From contig JANQBS010000181.1 in assembly GCA_033085395.1 (NCBI GenBank), positions 1 through 64,000 of the forward strand: a stretch of DNA of 64,000 bases, given 5' to 3'. The notes beneath the pieces were generated by a model. The model saw nothing but the letters and a program-made list of their open reading frames with translations. It had not been told where the DNA came from and ran no database searches. Of this stretch, positions 23,850 to 33,832 are shown one piece after another. This DNA comes from Xanthoparmelia taractica. Its lineage: Eukaryota > Ascomycota > Lecanoromycetes > Lecanorales > Parmeliaceae. Within the stretch, counting starts at the first letter, position 1, and each line of letters begins with the position of its first letter. The translations under genes and the position numbers were made by a program.

Positions 23850-24401
23850 TCATCTCAGCTCCGTCGTCGCTTGGGACGGCCAATCCTCCGCACAGTCAAT
23901 CAGCTCCGGCGTAAGCCTGTCCTGTGCTGCAGAGATGTCCCGGAACTCCACTGTTCCACGCACAGGATCTGTGGGGATCCTCCACTTGACCAGATACTCC
24001 CCTGCCGGCTTGTGGTGCCAGACCTTCCCTGATTTCTCAAGCCCGAAGTCATTCACAAGGTAAGTTGCCGCAAAGACTGTTGTCTTGTCCATATGGTCAG
24101 AAGCAGGTAAAGCGATTGAAATATCCTTTTCGCCGCTCCGAGCTCTCCATCTAGCATAAACGAGAGCCCAGAGGAGAGAGCTCGTTGTCGATATCCAATA
24201 AAAAGGATTATGTTGCCAGAGGAGGTGTGCCGACAGAAAAGCTTTGGCTTCTACAGAATAATCCTTGCGAATAGTTGGCTCTCGACCAGCGTGGAAGCCG
24301 GAGCTGGAAAAGGAGCCTTGGCTGGGACTTCCTTTATGCTCTAATGGTATGTTTGCTGCAGCAGGATCTGGCACCGCTTCGACTGTTCTATTCTTTTCCA
24401 T
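23850..24401 (-). CDS. Hypothetical protein, DUF7587-like segment possible
   Basis: The ATG at 24401 opens 183 residues, stopping at TGA 23850-23852. The middle part reads FYWISTTSSLLWALVYARW and later KTTVFAATYLVNDFGL, WHHKPAGEYLVKWRIP. These resemble the fungal DUF7587 type (an ADP-ribosyltransferase-like fold has been suggested for related domains, but I cannot confirm membership). After the TGA the same frame stays open to 23559 with plausible coding sequence (VEEYLAARHIARSF, then EEAQWLLATMCVSF). The gene may therefore be interrupted by a nonsense change, read through a sequencing error, or be spliced in a way I could not find. Confidence 0.5.
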   Translation of the reverse strand: MEKNRTVEAVPDPAAANIPLEHKGSPSQGSFSSSGFHAGREPTIRKDYSVEAKAFLSAHLLWQHNPFYWISTTSSLLWALVYARWRARSGEKDISIALPASDHMDKTTVFAATYLVNDFGLEKSGKVWHHKPAGEYLVKWRIPTDPVRGTVEFRDISAAQDRLTPELIDCAEDWPSQATTELR

Positions 24402-25410
24402 GTGCAAGAGTCTGGATTCTCAATAGCTGGAATTTCTAGGTAGTTCTCTTTAGTATTCAAGCTACTCCGGTGTTGGAGGGATCAAGTTGCGGACCTAGAA
24501 AGAACGCCAGAAGATCGTTGAGCGCGGTAGCTGTATACTCGGGTGATCAAAACTCTCGCGGATCAGAGGTCTACTCGGATTCTAGCAGCTTTGAAGGTAC
24601 AACCTAAAGTACCGCGATTCCCAAAGAAAACCGTACGCTTGGGAGCCCGAGGGTACTATTTTCGAAACTATTTCTTCTTTCTCGACATAAAGACTTCCTC
24701 CCTTGTTTTCACTCTGCCGTTTTCACTTCCCAGATACAGAGGATCAGTAAATCCAAGGCAGCCGAATATGAACATCTATGCCAACTACAATCAAAAGCAA
24801 ACAGCACCCCAATCAAGACCCCTCCCTGGATCCGCTTCTTCACATCTGTCTAGTCTCGTACAAGCGAGCATTCTATATCTACACTTAAAACAAAACCTGC
24901 AAAGTCGGGAGTGCCGAACGAAAGTGATCAAGCCAGGGACGCAAAAACCTATTTCCCACGATCTTGACTCTAGAGAGTGGAGAGGAAGGGAACGTTGATT
25001 CAAACTAGCAAACGTCCCAAGCAGACGCCGAGGACGTGGGCTTCCAAGCATTTGAAACGCAGATTAGGTTTCATATACGTAGACTTCCTAGACTCGCTGC
25101 GACTACTCCCTTACGCCGTAGTCCATTATTGGATTGCTGATGAGAACAGTGGGAAGAGAGCGGTATAGATTAAGACCACGTGATAGGGTATCAAAACTGA
25201 AGATGCTCCGGCCATACAAGGCGCCTTAGCCGCATAAGTAAGCGGCGGATGTGGATGCATGTCTCAGGGGGAGCAGTCGGTCCAATGGAATCAGCGCTCT
25301 AGCTACAGTTATCAACATACCTCCCTTCGCACCGTCAACTTCTCACCCAAAGTCACTTACCCTTCTCATGATGATTTTCTTTGCACTCTTCCAGGCACCC
25401 ACATCATCTG
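24402..25410. other. Intergenic, no gene seen
   Basis: Open frames at 24543-24998 and 24977-25168 lack recognisable domains. The stretch lies between the promoter of the - strand gene ending at 23850 and the 3' end of the monooxygenase gene. Confidence 0.35.
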
Positions 25411-27581
25411 CTACGACGTCCCCTTCAACAACCGCACCAACTCCCTCGCCGCAACCCCGAGCTCCACCGCGTCCTTACACGCCGCAAACACAAAACGATC
25501 GGGCCTCAGCACTATAAAGGGTTTCCCGCCCGTATCCTTCCACAAGCGGTGCGGATCGTAGAATAGTGGCTCCGGGCGCCCGACGCACAGCGGGCTGTTC
25601 GCAAACTCGTCTGCGGAGGCGATACGGAAAAGGGAAGTCGAAAGGGGCGATTCCTTGTACGAGGAGTCGGTGACGGCGTGTAAATCATGGATTATAAACG
25701 TTGTTTCAGCGACGGATAGCTCGCCTTCGGAATCGGCGTCGAGAGAGGAAAGGTCGTTGTGTGCAGTGCGGGCGGCGGCAAGGGACGAGCTGAGTACGAC
25801 GAGTTGGAAGAGTGTGCGCTTATGCGGGGCGAAGATGACGTCATCGGTGAAGTGGACTTGTAGCCTTTCGGTCCCTTTTTGCTGCTGTTGCTGCTCTGCC
25901 AGGCCGACACAATACACTTGCGGGAAGCAAAACCCACCGCCGTAGCCGGGCAAAAACGCAACACCCTCTTCGTACGCGTACCGAATCATGCCTTCGCTTC
26001 GCGGACCCATCTCCAGCCAGCGCTTCCAGCTGGGGACCAGCTGGATGGCCCACAGGTACCAGTCACGAACCAAGCATTTGAGACGGTTGGCTTCGCAGAT
26101 GTGGTCACCGTTCACAACGGTGGCGGCGAGGGACTTTTCGAGCTGCTGCTTACGTTCGACGTACCAGCCAGTGAGCAGGTTTGTGTGGTGAGAGTTATAG
26201 GTAGATGCGGATTTGGGATGAGAGGAAGAAAAGGAGCGGCAAGCGAAGACGAGACGCCAGGACAGCGCAGAGCCGTCGCGGAAGCCGGATGCGATTCCTT
26301 GGCCGCCAAACGGAGGTAAGACGTGTGCTGCGTCGCCGCAGAGGATCACGCGATTCAAGGCCCACTTGTTGCAGCTGCGAGCAGAGAAGGTGTAAGGCCT
26401 GGAGCGGACGACTTTGATGCAGTCGTTGGGGTATTGGACGCTGGAGGTCAGGCTGTATTCTTTCAGCAAGGATTTCTTAAGGTTCAAACGTATGATAGCT
26501 TACCCATATTGCGATCCCGAATGAGTGAGATATGGTAAGACGATGCGCTTCATGTTTTCTTCCTGAGCCATTATCTCGCCGCTTTCATCTTTCCGTACGA
26601 CGTATTCGAACCTCCAGAGCCTCTCTTTTGGCAAGCCGAATCGACCGCATACTGCTGGCCGCTCTGGGTTGCAAAGAAATCTGAAGTCCTTTGGGAAGAA
26701 TGAATCGTAGACGTCCAAAGGAGTGTACCCCAGTCTCCATGATGGGAAGTTGGGATGGCTCTCGGGAGACGGAAGGCTCAACTTTAGATTTACTGCTACC
26801 CAAGCTTCTTCATAATTCACGCTACACCAATTGATGATGATTAGCCTACGGACACAGCTGATGGTGTGAGAGAGACTTGCTGGTGGGCTTTCTCCATAGA
26901 GATGCCTCGGGGCTCCAGGTAACATTTTCGCGTGTACCCAGTCTTTCCATCTGCGCCGACGAAGAATCTACTTCTTATGCGATGCTCTTGGCCGTCCTTG
27001 TCGGTGTACCTAACATACACCCAGTCTTCGTCTTCGCTGATAGAAAGAAGTGTTGATTGCACTCTAAGATCTGAATGCCCGTTCTGTGCCATCGATTGAC
27101 GCATGTGCTTCTCGAGCACAGATTGTCTGTGACACAAAAATCCTGGGTGTCCCGTTCCGCCTTCAGTCTGCAAGGGAAGCCTTAGCTATAACCTCAAAAA
27201 AAGTTCTCGATGCACAGAAGACGAACTGTGTTGTAATCAAAAGCCATGAATGGCTTTTTTGACAAGCACTTTTCTGTCCCGCTTATGAAGTTGAGTTTTC
27301 CCAAGCCTGTGAGTAATTAAAGCCCGCCATTGCTATGGTGCAGCCGACGAACTAGTGCCAATGTCGGTAAAAACCTTGTCGTAAAGCCCAAGGCCCTGGA
27401 ACAAGCGAATACCATCTTCATCCAACACGATTCCACGAGGATCGGTCGTGATTTCGGGCTCTCTGTCCAACACTACATTGTGCACAGCGTCGCGTCCAAG
27501 ATATGCCGAAAGCAATGCTCCGGTCGGACCACAGCCACATATGATGACATCCGTTGTCTCATATGTCTCCGGTGCAGCCAT
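25411..27581 (-). CDS. FAD-dependent aromatic monooxygenase
   Basis: Five exons: 27581-27353, 27306-27227, 27167-26881, 26821-26504 and 26440-25411, giving 647 residues. The N-terminus carries the FAD-binding VIICGCGPTGALLSAYLGR. FFVGADGKTGYTR is the DG motif. GDAAHVLPPFGGQGIASG is the second FAD motif of the PHBH fold. The C-terminal ~200 residues resemble the thioredoxin-like end of phenol/MhpA-type hydroxylases. Such enzymes use NAD(P)H and O2 to hydroxylate phenolic compounds; the substrate is not predictable. The intron at 26880-26822 begins GCAAGT, a GC-AG intron, and is the only choice that keeps phase into NYEEAWVAVNLKLSLP. Two other introns start GTTCGT. No obvious secondary-metabolite partner genes adjoin it. 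Confidence 0.85.
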
Positions 27582-28753
27582 TTAGTGAGCTAGAGATAGG
27601 GTTTAGCCACTTATGCTAAGAAAAGTCCTTCTTATTTTGGCCCAAAATATCACCCTGGGAAGCTTTGAGAATTAAAAAGCCAATATGTGAGGAGGAACAC
27701 GCTTAATATACTTTAGCTACTATGACACCTGTAGTCTGGGGTCTAGGCTCGGACCATAGATGATAGTGGGTTTGTTTGCGGCCGATCAGACGCGCTGTTG
27801 CGGCACATACGTATCTTCCTATGTTACTCTCTACCCGGCAACTTTACACTGCCGAGCTGCACACCAACCAAAGGCGAGAATATGGCGATCCCCCACCAAG
27901 ACTTCTACTGAACTCTTCTTGCCATTGTCCTGGTTCCATAGGGAATATAATTGAAAGGCGTTGGTTTTGTGGCTGCTGACAGATAGAATAGGAGAAGAGG
28001 GATGAATTTGGTGTAGAATTTGCTGAGGGAGCAACCTTACTCTCCATTTGGTTACACGTAGTGCTCAGTAAACTTATGTTACCCGCGCGGGGAGAAGATG
28101 AGAGGGTGGAGTGCGTTGGGAAAGGCTGAGCAGAAGGAAAGTCGGAAGGCGAGAGATTGTGCAGTTATTCATACTACTTGTAATGAATCCCTTGAAGTGA
28201 AGTATCAATGTATATAGCTCTATAAGTTAATTCTTAGATTGGTCATCGTTCTTGTAAAGGCTTTAATAGTTTGAATCAGAAGACTGCAGTATCGCGTCTT
28301 TCAGCTGATCTATTTTTCTCTACTGATTCGTCGAATTTTTTTCTTTCATACCATTTCTTCCCCCCCTCTGCCTCTTCAAGCTTCTCGGTACGGCCAAGGC
28401 CAATCCAGACCCAAACGAGCTTGCCATTCCGTTTGACAGGCGCTAGACATCTACTTAACTATGTCGGCTAAGACGGACCGTGATATCATGTACCGCTCCA
28501 AGAAGCCCTTGCAATTATAATGCCAAACATAACATTTTGCGTGTCGCTGGTGCTGCCCAAAGAAAAATTTTCATTAGAGCGTCGTGTCAGTATTGGCATT
28601 TTACTTACCTTCCCCCCATGTCCGATAATCATCTCTCATGCTGTAGTATGTGAGGTAAGGTAGAGAATTATCCAATCCGTGTCTTCATGTTCGGTTTTGC
28701 ACTAAAGGAAGGGCGAAACTGCCTCAACCTTCGACTACCCCTATTAGTCATTC
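27582..28753. other. Intergenic, no gene seen
   Basis: Contains the monooxygenase promoter and the 3' flank of the saccharopine dehydrogenase gene. Short open frames (27760-28047, 28271-28471) show no domain or splice pattern. Confidence 0.35.
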
Positions 28754-30523
28754 TTACAGGGTCTTTTCGACTATCTTGATCCCCTCACGTTCTACTAATT
28801 CTCTAATGGGATCACAAATCTCCTTCTCATATGGTGCGAGGACGCCTGGAGTATTGAGAGCCGGGTGACCGTCCAGCAGCAATTGAGTTGCAACGCCACA
28901 AGTCACACCAACTGATTTTGACATGGCTGAGTATCCCTTCGGATCTCCCAACAGCTCAAGCGTAGAGGTGAAAGTGTCCTGCGAGAAATCGTTAGCTGAT
29001 GCGTGTGCTCGAAAGTACTAAGCGGTCTGTCCGAATCAATAGCAGTAGCGGCGGGCTTCATCTCGAATTATCGAGCTCAAAGAAAAACAAGAGAAAGGCC
29101 AGAGTGTGCTGGGAATTCTGCTAGGTCGTGCCTAAACAGTTTAAGCTAACAGGTGCGGTTGAGACACTGCACAAAGTGCCACAACTTCTGACGGCTCATC
29201 CAGTACGGTGGGTGCATCACTAACCTCTTCGCCATTCTTCCACTCCACAACGAACTTATGCTGCAGCATCACCAGATCTCGTTCGCCCGGCTGAAAGCTC
29301 AAAAGCTGCTCCAATCGGCCACATAGAGTATCTAATAAATTGCCTCCACGTATAGCTGCTTTTTCGGACGAGAAAAGACCGAAATACCGCATGCCCGAGG
29401 TGATGTGGGCGCTCTCAGCGTCGCTGGAAAACTTGCATTTCTCGCTGATGCTTGCAACAAGAGAGCTGAAGTAGAGGCCAGTCAGAGATCTCCAAGGATA
29501 GACTAGAACCGGGAGATATACCTCTCACTAGAGTCCACAGCACCGGCAACACGTTGAGTAATCTGTGCCAATGTCATTCCCGGCTTTAGCCACTCCTTCT
29601 CACTAGCATCGAGCCAACCAGCATCCGCGAATGCTTTAATGAGCGCTGGATTACCCTCGTATCTCAGCGATCCTCTCACGACCGTATGCGCTTCGGGGAT
29701 CTTATAGAACTCGCGGAAGGGAACAGAGTTGCGGTTGGGATAGGCGACAAAGTCGTAACCATCCGCAACGAAGTACGGCTTAGCAGTAGCCATAAGATCT
29801 TTAGCAGCGATATCGACTTGTTTGCCATTGAGAATAAATGAGGCTGAGTTCATCTGCGACAGGATAGCGCCCCTCGGAGACCAAGAGAGTTTGAATCGGA
29901 GAGGATTGTTCGCGCATTCAAGCGCTGGTAGGCCGCCGCAGTAGCTATGAAATTCCTTTACCTATTCCAAGTGCAACAGTCAGCTCATATAACATCGACG
30001 TCCAGATAATATCGACAGACCTTTCCAGCCTTTGCATGGACCTCTTCGATCTTCTGGATTGCATATAGGTGGTCCAGCCCGGGATCTAAGCCCACCTCGT
30101 TAAGGACCACGATTCCCGCCTCTCTTGCCGCGTTATCTAGCTCTCTGATTGCAGGGGACACATAACTCGTAGTCACAACATTGACCTTGTTTTTGATGGC
30201 TAGCTTGATTACTGCAACATGATAGACATATGGGACGAGTGATATCACAAGATTATGATCTTGAATAGCTCCTTCAAGGTCGAGGGAATTGGACACATCG
30301 AGGGAAATAGCGCTCGTCTGAGGTAGGCTTGATGCCAGGCTCTGTGCGGTAGACAAGGTTCGGCAGGCTATTGGAAGACGATGGAGTCAGCTCGGAGATG
30401 CGAGATTGAAGAGCAGGGAGACTTACCGACTGTCACATTGTTCTTAGGATCTCTCACCAAGTACTCAACGCAAGGACGAGCTACCATTCCGCTCCCGAGC
30501 ACCAATATCTTACTTACAGGCAT
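28754..30523 (-). CDS. LYS9: Saccharopine dehydrogenase (NADP+, L-glutamate-forming)
   Basis: Five exons: 30523-30427, 30367-30021, 29961-29522, 29465-29225 and 28978-28754, giving 449 residues, the usual size of fungal LYS9 proteins. The N-terminus has KILVLGSGMVARPCVEYL (Rossmann GxGxVA motif), then VTVACRTLSTAQ. GLDPGLDHLYAI, KEFHSYCGGLPALECANNP and SWSPRGAILSQ are family hallmarks. The C-terminus has TSTLELLGDPKGYSAM and GVTCGVATQLLLDG. It condenses alpha-aminoadipate semialdehyde with glutamate to saccharopine in the fungal alpha-aminoadipate pathway of lysine synthesis, EC 1.5.1.10, in the cytosol. Introns 1-3 are 56-59 bp; the last is 246 bp. Every junction is in phase and the frame is intact, so it should be functional. 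Confidence 0.93.
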
Positions 30524-31869
30524 CTTGTATGGAGCAAATGATGGAGGAGGAGAGAGTGTCTGAGTAGTGGATGCGACATCAGACTATACAGTATAGCAAG
30601 TAATTCAAAGCCGCATAGGAGAGTATAAGACAGGAGGGAGCGGAAGGAAACTGTGAAGGAGGGAAAATGGGAGAGGAAAGAGATTTTATGTGGGTAAGAG
30701 AATCCCTTATTGAAGGCTACCTGATTATCTCATTGCCTTAGTACTCAAGCATGTGAGAATGACCACCCGGGTATTTGGATCCATGGCTTAGAGTCATATT
30801 GTCGTTGTTCTCGTCCTCATTTAGAGCATATATAAGAGAATTATGTAGAGCTTAATGCGAGCAGATAGGCGCAAGCTTACGGAGTGATCCGGTTCTAGAG
30901 ATAAGGGCGAAACCCTCGGGAGCGGGGCGTCCCGGGCTTAGCCGCTACGGTCAATGTACTACGAAGTACGGAGGTCGGCATCAAAAGTCCTATTCTTGGC
31001 ATTCTTGGCAAATGCTCTGAATATTCTAAATATCAATGCTTTGCATAGTAGCGACGTTAATGCTGTACATATGAAGTGCAAACGAGTATATACGTAACTA
31101 TATGAAACATCATCACTGAAAAATGAAGCTATTCAAGAATTTATCAAATTTGCAGGAATGCCAAGAATGCCAAGAGTTTTAGCGCTGTCCAGGACTTTTG
31201 ATGCCGACCTCCGTACAAAATATCATTTTCATCTAATGTAAGGTACATAAATTCAAAGTCTGAACAAACATACTGCAATTACATTGTTCAATGTTCCAGA
31301 TTGGACGAGATGTCAATTCCGTCAAACATGGCTTTACTTATCTATTCTAAATCTTAGCTAGAAAGCGATGCTGTTGGGTAAGGGAGATCTGTGAACACCG
31401 AAACGGTCAAGAATGGCAGCAGATCATTGCAAAACGGTGCATTATTAGGGAAGGACGTAGAAGGACAGTATGTCATGCTAGACACTGTCTACCTTGTCCT
31501 TGGATGAGACCGCGACTCTTGTGAAGCGCATTTAGCGTACTTCGTAAACCAACGTACAACAGTACTGTAATGCTACCCCAAATTTCTGTCTTCTTTTCCT
31601 GCCAACAGGGCTCATCTGCCAATTCTTCTAATAGCCCGCCTGGTATCATCGACAACCTCTGCCAAATCCATTTGATAGGATGCTCTACCCAAAGGAGGCA
31701 GTGTAAACCCAAAGGTGACGTTACTTTCCAACATCGTGCGAAGCACACTAGGGCAGTCGCAAGAGCACATGGCCTCCACAATCTTTTGCAGGTATAGCAA
31801 CCAAGATATATTGTCCTCAGTACGCCCCAATAGTCGTCAAAGTAGCGCCTGAGAATTTCGCCTGTCGAC
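30524..31869. other. Intergenic between divergent LYS9-like and SDR genes
   Basis: About 1.35 kb holding both promoters and a MITE (30969-31213, annotated separately). A GC-rich run near 30895-30945 (GGCGAAACCC, GGGGCGTCCCGGG) looks like part of another decayed repeat. The open frames at 31473-31880 are on both strands and show no domain. Confidence 0.4.
30969..31213. mobile_element. MITE with TA target duplication (mariner-like)
   Basis: A 245-bp element has terminal inverted repeats of 23 bp at 30969-30991 and 31191-31213, starting CGGAGGTCGGCATCAAAAGT. TA dinucleotides at 30967-30968 and 31214-31215 flank it. An inner inverted match, TTCTTGGCATTCTTGGCA near 30993-31010 and its complement near 31158-31175, extends the palindrome. 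It has no coding capacity. The TA duplication fits a Tc1/mariner or pogo-mobilised MITE. Confidence 0.75.
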
Positions 31870-32872
31870 ATGGCTACCATGGCGAACCTCTATCGAGACC
31901 CTCGATCCACCATCACCACCCACCATGACACCTACCCCTACATCTCCCCCTCCAAGTTTAAAGGATCCCTGAAAGGTAAAGTTGTCCTGATCACTGGTGC
32001 TGGTCGAGGAATCGGCCGAGCCGCAGCCCTCGCTTTCGCTGCAGCCGGTGCGAATGTGGCTTGCATCTCACGCACGCTATCCGAAACTCTCTCCCTTGTC
32101 CATGAGATCTCACAGAAAGGCTACCCTCGCGCCATTGCCATCGCAGTGGACGTTGCAGATGCAGATGCACCGGGAAGAGTGGTAAAAGAGGTACAAGGGG
32201 AGCTAGGATCTGTCGATGTGTTGATCAACAATGCGGGGATTTCGAGGATAAGTGACATAGAACATGAACGAGGGACGGAGGCCGCGATGAAGGTCGTCGA
32301 GGTGAATGTGAGAGGGATGTTGAACTTCGTTCATGCAGTGGTGCCGAGTATGATTGAAAGAAAGAGCGGCGTCATCATTAACGTAAGACCGGGTTGATTC
32401 GCTATAGCTACATCTTCAACGAAAGCTGATGAGCATACAGGTTGTCTCCGTCCTTGCCACTATCTCCCTCCCATACTTCTCGGCTTACAGTGCCGCCAAA
32501 GCAGCCCTCATTCGCTCTACTCAGATCATGGACCTCGAATTTCGGCCACATGGCATCTACTGTTATGCTGTGCACCCGTGTATGAGTAAGGACACAACGC
32601 TAGGCATAGGTGCGCTGAATTTGGAGGCCCACGAAAAGGTGGACGGATTAAAGAGGTTCATGGAGGAGTTCGTACCTAGTATGACAGATACCGTGCAATT
32701 GCCTGCAGACACTTTTGTAGCCCTGGTTGCGGATCCGGATGCAAGACACATGAGCGGAAAATACATCGACGCAACACAGGACTTGGGAATGATCCTCGAA
32801 GAAGCTAGAAAAGGCCCGGAGAGCAGGATAGAGAGAGAAGGCTTGTACACTTTGAAGGTCGATACGCTATGA
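31870..32872 (+). CDS. Short-chain dehydrogenase/reductase (SDR)
   Basis: Two exons, 31870-32382 and 32441-32872, split by a 58-bp GTAAGA..ACAG intron in phase 0, giving 314 residues. The cofactor motif is VVLITGAGRGIGRAAALAF (~residues 38-56), followed by the NNAG motif (VLINNAGIS). The catalytic pair is in AYSAAKAAL (Tyr with Lys four residues on), with Ser in the preceding VVSVLATIS strand. This is a classical SDR of the NAD(P)-dependent oxidoreductase type; the GxxxGxG and the Arg after it are compatible with NADP. The substrate is not predictable. An N-terminal extension of ~35 residues precedes the Rossmann fold. The start ATG at 31870 is followed by a second in-frame ATG three codons on. 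Confidence 0.88.
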
Positions 32873-33209
32873 GAAGGTATCTAGACCGGGAGAAAACCCC
32901 TGTCTGCGAAGGAACCGGCGTTGGAGCTTCAGTATATGCTTGCCTCATCCAGACAGAGACATCAACCCGCTCCTCAGTGTTGATTACTGCCTTGTTCATT
33001 CCGGTGCGGCGAGCGAGAACCTCATCAGCCGCAGAGTCATTACTTCCCAAGCCAAGGCCCCTTCCCTAACTTGGAGCCGGCTCAAATGCACTGTGGAACG
33101 GCTTGGAAGAACGCTTCATCCATCACTACTATAGGAAGTCTATATATATCGCGACCTTCAAAGGGCTCATGACTGCTCTCAACATCACTCGTTTGATCGA
33201 TCCCACGCC

Positions 33210-33832
33210 TCAAAAGAGCTGCAAATACGCCGTCCCCACCTTCCCCCCAACATCCTCCCTCATGCTCACATCCACAGCAAACTCCACATTATCCCACCTC
33301 TGCAGGAACCTCGTCACCCCTGCCGCCGCAGTCGCAAACATGCCCCACGTCATGTTCGCCTCGGGCTCCACCGAGAATGACAATGTCCCCGGTCCTCCAA
33401 TCAGCTCTAGCGAATAGACAACTTCCCGGCCGATTTCCTCGCTATAATAGGCTCCGTGTTCGACGGAGATTCGAGCTAGGGCCATGTGCACGAGTTCGCG
33501 CGTGGGGTTGGGCGGCAGCGCAGCGTCGTAATCGTAGAATTTGAGGGAGACGGCACCCTGTAGCACGCGGTAGGGTGCTGCTGGGGCTGGGAAGCTTGAG
33601 GAGAGTGGGTGGGTCAGTGCTGTGCGTATGTTTCTCTGGGCAAAAAGCAGACTTACCCAAGTTCACTGGACGGCATTGGAGTTACCAGATGCGTCGAGTT
33701 GGAGGGGTCTGTTGGATTGGCGTCCGCATTGTCATATTGAGTCAAGAGTGATGCGGCAGGAATCGTCGCTGCGAGAGAAGCGTCCAGGAGCTGGAAGATT
33801 GTGAGTAGGAGGCAGCAGCATACGGCACGCAT
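33210..33832 (-). CDS. Small secreted protein, function unknown
   Basis: Two exons, 33832-33657 and 33594-33210, with a 62-bp GTAAGT..CAAG intron, give 186 residues. The N-terminus MRAVCCCLLLTIFQLLDASLA is a clear signal peptide. The mature protein has few Cys and reads as alternating helices and strands (TRELVHMALARISVEHG, PGTLSFSVEPEANMTWGMF, FAVDV), resembling a fungal family of small secreted proteins with no assigned role. It is not obviously enzymatic. It is convergent with the SDR gene, 337 bp away. Confidence 0.75.
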
